Shown here one piece after another: positions 14,525-21,499 of a stretch of 26,935 bases of DNA. The DNA comes from Avichristensenella sp031550095 (GTDB lineage: Bacteria; Bacillota; Clostridia; Christensenellales; Aristaeellaceae). The notes under the pieces were generated by a model, which saw only the letters and a list, made by a program, of their open reading frames with translations, did no database searches and was not told the DNA's origin. Positions within the stretch are counted from its first letter, which is position 1. Each line of letters starts with the position of its first letter. The position numbers were made by a program, and so were the translations under genes. The DNA lies in the NCBI GenBank assembly GCA_031550095.1, contig JAVBOX010000166.1:1-26935 (forward strand), in the 5' to 3' direction.

Positions 14525-15670
14525 GTGAGAATTAAAGTGATGAGCGTGTTTGGGACACGGCCTGAAGCCATTAAAATGCTTCCGCTGGTGCGAAAGATCA
14601 TGGCCTATGGCGAGATCGAAAGCATCCTCTGTGTTTCAGCCCAGCACCGGGAAATGCTGGATCAGGTCATGCCGCTTTTTGGGGTAAAGCCGGATTATGA
14701 CCTGGACATCATGATTCCAAGGCAGACGCTGACGGACATCACGGTCAACATGCTCCGGGGCCTCAAGGATGTGCTGGAGGAAGCAAAGCCGGACATTGTT
14801 TTGGTCCATGGAGATACGACCACCAGCTTCGCCGCGGCCCTTGCCGCCTTCTATGCCCGGATTCCAGTGGGCCATGTGGAAGCGGGATTGCGCTCCCACG
14901 ACCGTTATTCCCCTTTTCCCGAGGAGATGAACAGAACCCTTACGGCAAAGCTTGCCAGCCTGCACTTCGCCCCAACGGCGCAAAACGCGGAAAATCTCCG
15001 CCAGGAAGGCGTTCATGGCCCGATCCATGTGACGGGAAACACGGTGGTGGACGCGCTGCTCTCCATTGTCCGCCCAGATTACGCCTTTCAGGATGGAGCG
15101 CTCCGGAGGATTTCTTTCGATGGCATGCGCACCGTGCTCATGACGGTTCACCGGCGGGAGAACTTGGGAAATCCGCTTAAAAGCATCTATAGGGCGGTGC
15201 TCTCCCTGTTGGATTGTTATGAGGATCTGCAGTTTATCTATCCCATGCACAAGAACCCCGCCGTTCGGGAACTCGCCATTGAGATGCTGGGAAACCATCC
15301 CCGGGCGCACCTGATTGAGCCCATCGGCGTGATGGACATGCACAACCTGTTTGCCCGCTGCTACATGATTATGACCGATTCGGGGGGCATCCAGGAAGAA
15401 GCGCCTGCCCTGGGAAAGCCTGTGCTGGTACTTCGGATGGAAACGGAGCGGCCTGAGGCGGTAGAGGCGGGAACCGTGAAGGTAGTGGGGGTTCGGCAGG
15501 AAGATATTGAGCGGGAGGCCCGCTTTCTTCTGGAGGACGGTATGGAATATGCCAGGATGGCCGCCGCCGTGAACCCTTATGGGGACGGCCACGCCAGCGA
15601 ACGCATCGCCGATTCCATTGTGGCCTATTTTTTAGCGGGCGGAACCGGAGGCGTTTCGAACCAGCGTTGA
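14525..15670 (+). CDS. wecB: UDP-N-acetylglucosamine 2-epimerase (non-hydrolysing)
   Basis: A 381-residue WecB/MnaA enzyme that interconverts UDP-GlcNAc and UDP-ManNAc for teichoic acid, linkage-unit or capsule synthesis in the cytoplasm. The signature motifs are complete: GTRPEAIKM (10-18), QHREML (40-45), HGDTTT with Asp97, HVEAGLRS with Glu119, PFPEEMNR with Glu133, GNTVVD, TVHRREN, MHKNP and TDSGGIQEEAP. The start is GTG 14525, with GAGGAGA at 14512-14518. An upstream in-frame ATG at 14450 is ruled out because it falls within the promoter. The gene has its own promoter and a strong intrinsic terminator, so it is a single-gene unit not linked here to other polysaccharide genes. Confidence 0.96.
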   Translation: MRIKVMSVFGTRPEAIKMLPLVRKIMAYGEIESILCVSAQHREMLDQVMPLFGVKPDYDLDIMIPRQTLTDITVNMLRGLKDVLEEAKPDIVLVHGDTTTSFAAALAAFYARIPVGHVEAGLRSHDRYSPFPEEMNRTLTAKLASLHFAPTAQNAENLRQEGVHGPIHVTGNTVVDALLSIVRPDYAFQDGALRRISFDGMRTVLMTVHRRENLGNPLKSIYRAVLSLLDCYEDLQFIYPMHKNPAVRELAIEMLGNHPRAHLIEPIGVMDMHNLFARCYMIMTDSGGIQEEAPALGKPVLVLRMETERPEAVEAGTVKVVGVRQEDIEREARFLLEDGMEYARMAAAVNPYGDGHASERIADSIVAYFLAGGTGGVSNQR

Positions 15671-15723
15671 TGGCCCATGGCCGGCGCGTTTTCCGGGTTC
15701 GTTTGGGCAATGAATGTGTATTG

Positions 15724-15765
15724 CCTGCCCATATAAGAGAAAAAGCTTATAGGGCAGGTTTTTTT
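15724..15765 (+). terminator. Intrinsic terminator of wecB
   Basis: CCTGCCC (15724-15730) pairs with GGGCAGG (15752-15758), extended by TATAAG/CTTATA, and is followed directly by seven T. Confidence 0.92.
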
Positions 15766-16108
15766 CATGGCCAACCTTCAAAAATGAAAGATCATTTCAT
15801 TACAAAAACTGTCACAAATATCCAATAATTGCAAAAAATTGCATTCCCGCTGTACTTTTGTTTTTGTGTGTTGTATTATATTAGGGCAAAACCGCGCAAC
15901 CAAACGCACCGCCCTCACAGCATTTTGGCCTTGTTCCGTGTCGTTCTTCAGGTCGCCGCGGCACCGCTACGGCTTCCTCCTGGCCCCTTGATCAGCACGA
16001 AAACCTCTCGTGATGCCAGCGGCACTTCTTTGCGCGGTGATCCCGAGGGTCCTTGCTATTCTTTTTTGCATCCGTCCGATTCCTCCATTGAAAGGTTGAA
16101 CTGAACAT
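15766..16108. other. Long leader region upstream of the hybrid kinase
   Basis: No gene is seen. The stretch holds a 17-bp palindrome at 15784-15800 (ATGAAA and TTTCAT arms around GATCA), an AT-rich segment with -10-like TATTAT at 15874-15879 but no good -35, and repeat copy 2 at 15939-16041. If transcription starts near 15885, the kinase mRNA leader would be over 200 nt and would include the repeat. Confidence 0.5.
15939..16041 (-). repeat. Dispersed ~103-bp repeat, copy 2
   Basis: The reverse complement aligns without gaps to 2334-2436. Listed on the minus strand because the orientation is opposite to copy 1. The conserved core reads CTGATCAAGGGGCC on the minus strand. End segments CACCGC and GCGGTG (minus strand) can pair, so the unit may fold as a whole. 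It lies between the wecB terminator and the hybrid kinase start. Confidence 0.75.
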
Positions 16109-19100
16109 ATGAAGGCGAATAGGCGACCTCGCTCCCTTCGCAGGATTGTCGTATTGGCAGTTGGATTGAGCCTTGTATTCTTCATCGCGATTTTCTTTAC
16201 AATCGTTCAGGCGTCCATGTCCACAATGCTGTTACAGTCTGAAAATGAATACATGCTCCGGCAAATGGAAGCCGTTCGGGATAATCTTGGAATCGAGTCG
16301 AAAAATATGCGTGTCACGGCCAAGGATTTGGCCCACTGGAATGAAACCGTCTGGTTTGTCACCGGATATAATCCGGACTTCATCAAGAAAAACTGGCCCG
16401 GCACCACGGTGCTGGAGCGATATCCATATAATCTTTTTGTCATCAAGGATATGCATGGCGAGGACGTTTACACCGAATTCGCGGGTTTGCGAAGCGAAGG
16501 GGATTATGCCGAAACGATCTCGTTCGTCGCATCCCTGGGGCCTTTGAGCCAAGCGGTAATCAGGGAATATCTTTCCATCAATCCCATGGATGTGGTGGAT
16601 CCGGCCATTGGGAAAACGGGCATCATCTTCCACAATGGGGTTGCCTACGAGATCAGCGTGATGCCTGTCGTGGTTGTCGGCCTATCCAAACAGCCTGTGG
16701 GCACAGTAATTTTTGGCAACATGATGACGGATCCCTATGTAAAAGAGCTGACCCACTTCTCTACAACCGATTTTTCCATCATTGAACTCACGGAAGAAGA
16801 TGTACATTCCACGGTAAACATCAGCCCCAAAGATGGGGATGTAATCGCGGTTTCCATACCGCTCAACGGGATCGATGGCAAGGAATACCTCTTAAACATG
16901 AGTATGGTCCGCACAATGTACGAAGGGGGAAAGGCGCTCATCGGTTTTGCCAACGCGCTGCTGATCTTCGTGGCGGTTGCCTTTGTCGCCATTCTGTACT
17001 GGGTCATCGCCCGCTTTGTGCTAAGGCCGGTGGAGCGGCTGAGCCATGATATTTCGGCGCTCACCACATCGGATGTGGTCAGCATGGACTCGTATTCCGG
17101 CAGCCAGGAGCTTACGGCCCTGTGTACCTCGGTCAATGGGATGCGGGATAAGCTCAGCGACAGCATGCGGCTTATGGAGGAGACCAGCGTCTCCATGCAG
17201 GGCATTGAGAGCATCCTAAACGGCATTGACGCCTATCTCTATGTTTCCGATGTGGAGACGGATGAAATTCTATACATCAACGACAAGATGAAGGGGCATT
17301 ATGGCTTGACGGGCAATATCATCGGCCAGATCTGTTGGAAAGTATTGCAGAACGGCATGACGGAGCGCTGCGATTTCTGCCCCCTGCGCAAGCTGATGAA
17401 GGCCCCGGACACCATCGTTACCTGGGATGAACACTCCACGGTCACAGGCCATTATTACCGCAATACCGACTGCCTGATTCAGTGGACCGGCGGCAGGATG
17501 GCTCATTTGCAGCACAGCATGGACATCACAGGGATCAAGGCCGCACAGGCGTCCCTGAACCTTCGCCTGGAACAGGAAGAACTGATGTCGGCCATGTCGC
17601 AGAGCTTTATTTCCAGCGACGATATGTCGGAGCTGATTGATAACGCCTTGCGGATGGCTGGGGAATTCATGAACGTAGGCCGCATTTCCCTCTCCCAATT
17701 AAAAGGGGATGTTCTCAATGTGGCTTACGAATGGCACAATGAGAACCAAATAGGCGGCGTGAAATACGCCGATGAGCAGGCCTTTACCCCTAACGATGTT
17801 CTGTATAAGGCATTTATCGGCCACCGCCTTTCCTACCTTTCCATCGTGGATGTGGTGTCAGATCCGGGGGGCCATCCCATGGGCAGCGAAAATGTCCGGT
17901 CGTTCCTTGCGGTTCCCCTGTTTCTTTCCAGGACATTCTGGGGCGTCTTGAGCCTGGACGAATCATTGGAAATTCGGGCCTGGAATACCAGCGACATACA
18001 GCTGGTGAAGATGATTGCCAATGTGATCGCCGGGGTGATCGTCCGAGAAGAGACAAAGTTGGATCTGCTGCGGATGTCCTCCATCGTCAACAGCTCTCCT
18101 TCCTTCGTTACCTTCTTAAATGAGAATTTCGAGCTTGAGTATATCAACCAGGGCGCCTTGACCATGTCGGGATATACTGCCGACGAACTTCGGGAAAAAG
18201 GCGTATCCGTGCTCTTTGGGAAGGAGAACTTCAAGCAGCTTCTTCGGAACATCGCCCCGTTGGTGATGCGGGAGGGCAAGTGGGCCTTTGAAACGCCCCT
18301 GATCCGCAAGGACGGAACGGAGCGGATCATCTCCTTCTCGGTTTTCAAAATCAGCGAGCAGGCCAACGGTTTTGGCGTTATTGCCGTGGATATAACGGAG
18401 CGCAGGCAGTTGGAGAAGGATTTGATCGCCGCCAAGGAGCAGGCGGAGGAAGCCAGCCGCGCCAAAGGGGATTTCCTCTCCCGCATGAGCCATGAGATGC
18501 GCACGCCCATGAACGCGATCATCGGAATGACCAGCATCGCCAAGGCATCCAAGGATGTGGGCCGCAAAGAGCATTGTCTCGATAAGATTGACGATGCCTC
18601 CAAGCACCTTCTGGGCATCATCAACGACGTGCTGGACATGTCAAAGATCGAGGCCAACAAGTTTGAGCTGTTCAACGGCGAGTTCAACTTTGAAAAAATG
18701 CTCCTTCGGGTTGTTAACGTGATTAACTTCAAGGTGGAGGAGAAAAGGCAAAAGCTTCTGGTGGATTTGGATGAACGCATGCCCCAGTATTTCATCGCGG
18801 ATGATCAAAGGTTGGCCCAGGTGATCGCCAATCTCATGTCAAACGCGGTGAAGTTTACGCCCGACATGGGAACGATCACCCTTTCCTCCCGTGTGATCGA
18901 ACAAAATGAAGATGAATTCACCGTCCGAATCTCTGTAACCGATACGGGCATTGGCATTACCCCGGAGCAGCAGAAAAAGTTATTCCGCTCCTTTGAACAG
19001 GCGGAAGGCGGCATATCCAGAAGGTTTGGCGGCACAGGGCTGGGCCTGGCCATTTCTAAGAAAATTGTGGACCTGATGGGAGGGAGGATTTGGGTTGAAT

Positions 19101-20002
19101 CCGATCAGGGCGGTGGGTCCACATTTTCCTTTCAAATTAAAATGACGAAAGGCCACTCTTCCAAGAATGTGCTCAATCCGGACATCGATTGGAAGCGGCT
19201 GAGCATTCTCATGGTGGATCCCGATGAGGATGCGAGGGAATCATTCATCAGCATCATGCAGTCCCTGGGCTTATCCTGCCAGATCGCCCCCGATGGAGAA
19301 TCCGCGCTCCAATCCGCGCAGAGGGGCGGATGCCCGTATGACATCGTCTTTGCCTGCCTGCAGCAGCCGGGAATGAGCGGCATACAGCTCGCCCGGGCGT
19401 TGAAGTCATTCTGCGATAACAGCAAGGTGGTTCTAATCGCCACGAATACGGAATGGAGCGAAATGGAGGCAATCGCCACGGAAGCCGGCGTGGATCAGTT
19501 CATCTCCAAGCCCTTGTTTTCTTCTTTGCTGCTGGACTGCATCAACAGGTGCCTTGGGATGGGCAAGAGCCACTGTGAACCGGTGAAGGGCAACGCGCCG
19601 GATTACCATGGCAAACGGGTGCTGTTGGCTGAGGATGTGGAAATCAACCAGGAGATTGTCCTGGCGCTGCTGGAGGATACGGGCGTCCAGATCGACTGTT
19701 CCGAGAACGGCCATGAGTCGGTGAAGCGGTTCGCTGAGAACCCGGAAGCGTATCAAATGATTTTCATGGATATCCATATGCCGGAAATGGATGGTTTTGA
19801 GGCCACAAGGCGCATTCGAAGCCTGGACAATCCCTGGGCGAAAAAGATACCCATTGTGGCGATGACAGCCAATGTGTTTCGGGAGGACATCGAAAAGTGT
19901 ATAGCCAGCGGGATGAATGGCCATATCGGAAAGCCCATTGATCGGGAGGATATGATCCGGGTGATGAGCATGTATTTGCTGCCCGAGAGAAAGTCCCCTT
20001 AA
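16109..20002 (+). CDS. Hybrid sensor histidine kinase with CHASE4, PAS, GAF, kinase and two receiver domains
   Basis: A 1297-residue membrane sensor kinase. Order: membrane segment 12-34; extracellular CHASE4-like domain about 50-265 (DLAHWNETVWFV at 73-84); membrane segment 277-300; HAMP about 301-350; PAS about 364-480 with a cysteine motif (Cys409, Cys421, Cys424); GAF about 495-648; PAS about 655-768; HisKA with SHEMRTP (His795); HATPase with Asn912, DTGIGI (945-950) and GGTGLGL (974-980). Receiver 1 (about 1030-1150) has Cys1083 where the phosphorylatable Asp should be, so it is probably a pseudo-receiver. Receiver 2 (about 1168-1292) is intact: Asp1176, Asp1221, Thr1253, Lys1275. No output domain or HPt is fused, and no response regulator lies next to it, so its partner is encoded elsewhere. 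The start is ATG 16109 with a weak, distant GAAAGG; the first membrane segment supports it. Signal unknown. Confidence 0.93.
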   Translation: MKANRRPRSLRRIVVLAVGLSLVFFIAIFFTIVQASMSTMLLQSENEYMLRQMEAVRDNLGIESKNMRVTAKDLAHWNETVWFVTGYNPDFIKKNWPGTTVLERYPYNLFVIKDMHGEDVYTEFAGLRSEGDYAETISFVASLGPLSQAVIREYLSINPMDVVDPAIGKTGIIFHNGVAYEISVMPVVVVGLSKQPVGTVIFGNMMTDPYVKELTHFSTTDFSIIELTEEDVHSTVNISPKDGDVIAVSIPLNGIDGKEYLLNMSMVRTMYEGGKALIGFANALLIFVAVAFVAILYWVIARFVLRPVERLSHDISALTTSDVVSMDSYSGSQELTALCTSVNGMRDKLSDSMRLMEETSVSMQGIESILNGIDAYLYVSDVETDEILYINDKMKGHYGLTGNIIGQICWKVLQNGMTERCDFCPLRKLMKAPDTIVTWDEHSTVTGHYYRNTDCLIQWTGGRMAHLQHSMDITGIKAAQASLNLRLEQEELMSAMSQSFISSDDMSELIDNALRMAGEFMNVGRISLSQLKGDVLNVAYEWHNENQIGGVKYADEQAFTPNDVLYKAFIGHRLSYLSIVDVVSDPGGHPMGSENVRSFLAVPLFLSRTFWGVLSLDESLEIRAWNTSDIQLVKMIANVIAGVIVREETKLDLLRMSSIVNSSPSFVTFLNENFELEYINQGALTMSGYTADELREKGVSVLFGKENFKQLLRNIAPLVMREGKWAFETPLIRKDGTERIISFSVFKISEQANGFGVIAVDITERRQLEKDLIAAKEQAEEASRAKGDFLSRMSHEMRTPMNAIIGMTSIAKASKDVGRKEHCLDKIDDASKHLLGIINDVLDMSKIEANKFELFNGEFNFEKMLLRVVNVINFKVEEKRQKLLVDLDERMPQYFIADDQRLAQVIANLMSNAVKFTPDMGTITLSSRVIEQNEDEFTVRISVTDTGIGITPEQQKKLFRSFEQAEGGISRRFGGTGLGLAISKKIVDLMGGRIWVESDQGGGSTFSFQIKMTKGHSSKNVLNPDIDWKRLSILMVDPDEDARESFISIMQSLGLSCQIAPDGESALQSAQRGGCPYDIVFACLQQPGMSGIQLARALKSFCDNSKVVLIATNTEWSEMEAIATEAGVDQFISKPLFSSLLLDCINRCLGMGKSHCEPVKGNAPDYHGKRVLLAEDVEINQEIVLALLEDTGVQIDCSENGHESVKRFAENPEAYQMIFMDIHMPEMDGFEATRRIRSLDNPWAKKIPIVAMTANVFREDIEKCIASGMNGHIGKPIDREDMIRVMSMYLLPERKSP

Positions 20003-20028
20003 CGAGGTGGAAAAATTGAAAATAGGAA

Positions 20029-20056
20029 AGGGCTTTTCCTTGATTTGAAAAGCCCT
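20029..20056 (-). terminator. Intrinsic terminator-like hairpin
   Basis: AGGGCTTTTC (20029-20038) and GAAAAGCCCT (20047-20056) form a perfect 10-bp stem with an 8-nt loop. Read on the minus strand it is followed by the T-rich TTCCTATTTTC; on the plus strand there is no T-run. It could end a minus-strand transcript and also limit read-through from the kinase. Confidence 0.6.
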
Positions 20057-20065
20057 CCATGTAAT

Positions 20066-20125
20066 TTATCCTATAAACACCCGGCTGCCCGGATGCTGTT
20101 TTCTTACATCGCCGACGCGGGGCAT
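20066..20125 (-). CDS. Hypothetical small ORF, 19 codons
   Basis: Starts with ATG overlapping the stop of the 25-codon small ORF (TGATG) and encodes a basic 19-residue peptide beginning MPRVGDVRKQ. No independent ribosome binding site is seen. One arm of the 11-bp inverted repeat (20109-20119) lies inside it. May be chance. Confidence 0.2.
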   Translation of the reverse strand: MPRVGDVRKQHPGSRVFIG

Positions 20126-20189
20126 CACCTATCGATGAGGGGGGATCCATAACCCTTGTTCCTTAATAGATTCGCTTGCGCGTCGGCGA
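20109..20189. other. Long-range inverted repeat in the kinase-degV intergenic region
   Basis: TCGCCGACGCG (20109-20119) and CGCGTCGGCGA (20179-20189) are exact reverse complements 59 bp apart. In RNA from either strand they would close a long stem around an internal domain. Another hairpin lies at about 20079-20096 (CACCCGG, CTGC, CCGGATG on the plus strand). Confidence 0.65.
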
Positions 20190-20202
20190 CTTTGCTTGGC
20201 AT
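20125..20202 (-). CDS. Hypothetical small ORF, 25 codons
   Basis: ATG 20202 opens a 25-residue frame beginning MPSKVADAQANLL and ending in PLIDR. A GAGAGG sequence lies about 11 bases upstream. The frame stays open for a further stretch upstream, without another good start. Composition looks protein-like, but nothing is recognised. It overlaps the 20-codon ORF in another frame and is coupled to the 19-codon ORF. Confidence 0.25.
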   Translation of the reverse strand: MPSKVADAQANLLRNKGYGSPLIDR

Positions 20203-20225
20203 GCAATAAAAATCCTCTCTCGCAT
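20163..20225 (-). CDS. Hypothetical small basic peptide, 20 codons
   Basis: ATG 20225 follows a strong Shine-Dalgarno sequence (AAGGAGGAG at 20228-20236), although the spacing of about four bases is short. The peptide starts MRERIFIACQ and ends with a basic tail TRKRIY. Its codons include one arm of the inverted repeat. It could be a real small protein, a leader peptide, or chance. Confidence 0.3.
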   Translation of the reverse strand: MRERIFIACQAKSPTRKRIY

Positions 20226-20300
20226 CACTCCTCCTTGTTGAAATGCGGCTCGGTTCTGCTTTCTCTATTTTCGGTACCCCCTTCCCTCTTTGCTGACTTT

Positions 20301-20326
20301 AGTATAGCGCTGAATTGTGAATTCAG
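20301..20326 (-). promoter_or_regulatory. Possible promoter with palindromic operator on the minus strand
   Basis: A -10-like TATACT (plus 20301-20306) sits beside a 17-bp palindrome, CTGAATT-GTG-AATTCAG at 20310-20326. No good -35 is found at normal spacing, so this is either activator-dependent or not a promoter. Confidence 0.35.
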
Positions 20327-20371
20327 CTTGAACTAATCATGGCCAAATGGTTAATCTTGTACAGTTTTCAG

Positions 20372-20406
20372 CAAAAAAGAGACCGCCTCTGAAGAAGCGG
20401 CCTCTC
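20372..20406 (-). terminator. Intrinsic terminator of degV
   Basis: On the minus strand GAGAGGCCGCTTC and GAGGCGGTCTC form a hairpin followed by TTTTTTG, 38 bases after the degV stop. Confidence 0.8.
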
Positions 20407-20443
20407 AAACGCGAATGGATTTATTTCCGCGGAAATCGCGGGC

Positions 20444-21280
20444 CTATTCCTCCCGGACATAGGCCATGGCCACGCAGCGAGGCCCAAGGTGGGTGCCGAT
20501 GACGCTGCCAATGGGGAACACGCCCGTCTTATCTATGGCCGCCCGCTCGTTGATCTGCTCCATGATCTTTTGGCAGACATCGTCCACATCGGCAAAGCCA
20601 AAGTACACGGGATACGCGGAATCCCAGGGATGATGGTTGAAGAAATAGTTAACGATGGCCTGATGCCCACGCCCCTTGCTGGCGAGAATAATGGTGCCAT
20701 TCTCATGCTCAAGGGCTACCACGGGATTGATATGCAGCAAGTTGCCAGCGATGGCTACCGTGCGGGGAAGCCTGCCGCCCTTGTAGAGGTAGGTCAGGGT
20801 GTCCACCATGCCAAAGAGCTCAACCCGGTCCTTGAGCGATGCGACCGTTTGAGCGATATCCTCCAAGGAGGCATTGGCCGCCCGCATCTCCAGCGCTTTC
20901 TCCACCAAAATCCGCTCGCCCATAATGGCGCTCTTGGAGTCCAACACATGTATGGGCACGCCCTGTACCATGTCCTTGGCCAGCATTGCGGATTGATACG
21001 TGCCGCTTAAGCCAGCGGACAGACAGATAACGAGGACGGAATCCCCTTTATCCCGCGCATCCTGATAGACCTTCGCAAAGTCTTCCGGGGATGGCTGGCT
21101 TGTCTTGGGCAGCTTTTTCGCGTTTTTCAGAAGATCATAGAATACAGAAAAATCTTGATCCTCCGCCTGCGCATAGGGCTTTCCTTCAAAGGTGGTTTTT
21201 AGGGAAACGATATCGATTCCCCGCTCGGCAGCCTCTCTTAAGGAGATATCCGCACCCGAATCAGTTACAATTCTGATCAT
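20444..21280 (-). CDS. DegV family fatty acid-binding protein
   Basis: A 278-residue DegV (FakB-type) protein, which binds a fatty acid and presents it to the fatty acid kinase FakA. Family motifs are clear: MIRIVTDSGADI at the N-terminus, KTSQPSPEDF, the fatty-acid/hydroxyl-binding LSAGLSGTYQSA, and VLDSKSAIMGE. The start is ATG 21280, with AAGGAG seven bases upstream; an open extension of 29 codons upstream is excluded because it runs into the promoter at 21335-21363. It has its own promoter and terminator. No kinase gene (FakA) is nearby, as is usual for the multiple DegV paralogues of Firmicutes. Confidence 0.94.
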   Translation of the reverse strand: MIRIVTDSGADISLREAAERGIDIVSLKTTFEGKPYAQAEDQDFSVFYDLLKNAKKLPKTSQPSPEDFAKVYQDARDKGDSVLVICLSAGLSGTYQSAMLAKDMVQGVPIHVLDSKSAIMGERILVEKALEMRAANASLEDIAQTVASLKDRVELFGMVDTLTYLYKGGRLPRTVAIAGNLLHINPVVALEHENGTIILASKGRGHQAIVNYFFNHHPWDSAYPVYFGFADVDDVCQKIMEQINERAAIDKTGVFPIGSVIGTHLGPRCVAMAYVREE

Positions 21281-21334
21281 TGTAAGTCTCCTTCCGAATG
21301 ATGGAAATTTGCATGAATGCGTAAGAATGAAAAA

Positions 21335-21363
21335 AGTATACCGGAAGCAATGGCGACTGTCAA
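21335..21363 (-). promoter_or_regulatory. Promoter of degV
   Basis: On the minus strand TTGACA (plus 21358-21363), 17-bp spacer, TATACT (plus 21335-21340). Confidence 0.85.
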
Positions 21364-21442
21364 GCAATTGGAAGCAATGACAATAAGAAGGCGAAAGCTT
21401 CTTATCGTATGTGATAATGGTATGATAAGCCGCGATTTGTTG

Positions 21443-21471
21443 TTGTGGGTTTTCAAGTCTTTTGCTATACT
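21443..21471 (+). promoter_or_regulatory. Promoter of proS
   Basis: TTGTGG (21443-21448), 17-bp spacer, TATACT (21466-21471), leaving a leader of only about 20 nt before the ATG. Confidence 0.6.
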
Positions 21472-21499
21472 GCTGAAAACCATGCAGGGGGGACGCGGG

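Noticed and set aside
15967..16185. 72-codon minus-strand frame containing repeat copy 2
   Set aside because: The C-terminal half is just the translated repeat and the N-terminal half is antisense to the kinase start; no ribosome binding site.
19764..20150. 128-codon minus-strand frame over the kinase 3' end
   Set aside because: Mostly antisense to the second receiver domain; only its first ~40 codons are intergenic and no family is recognisable.
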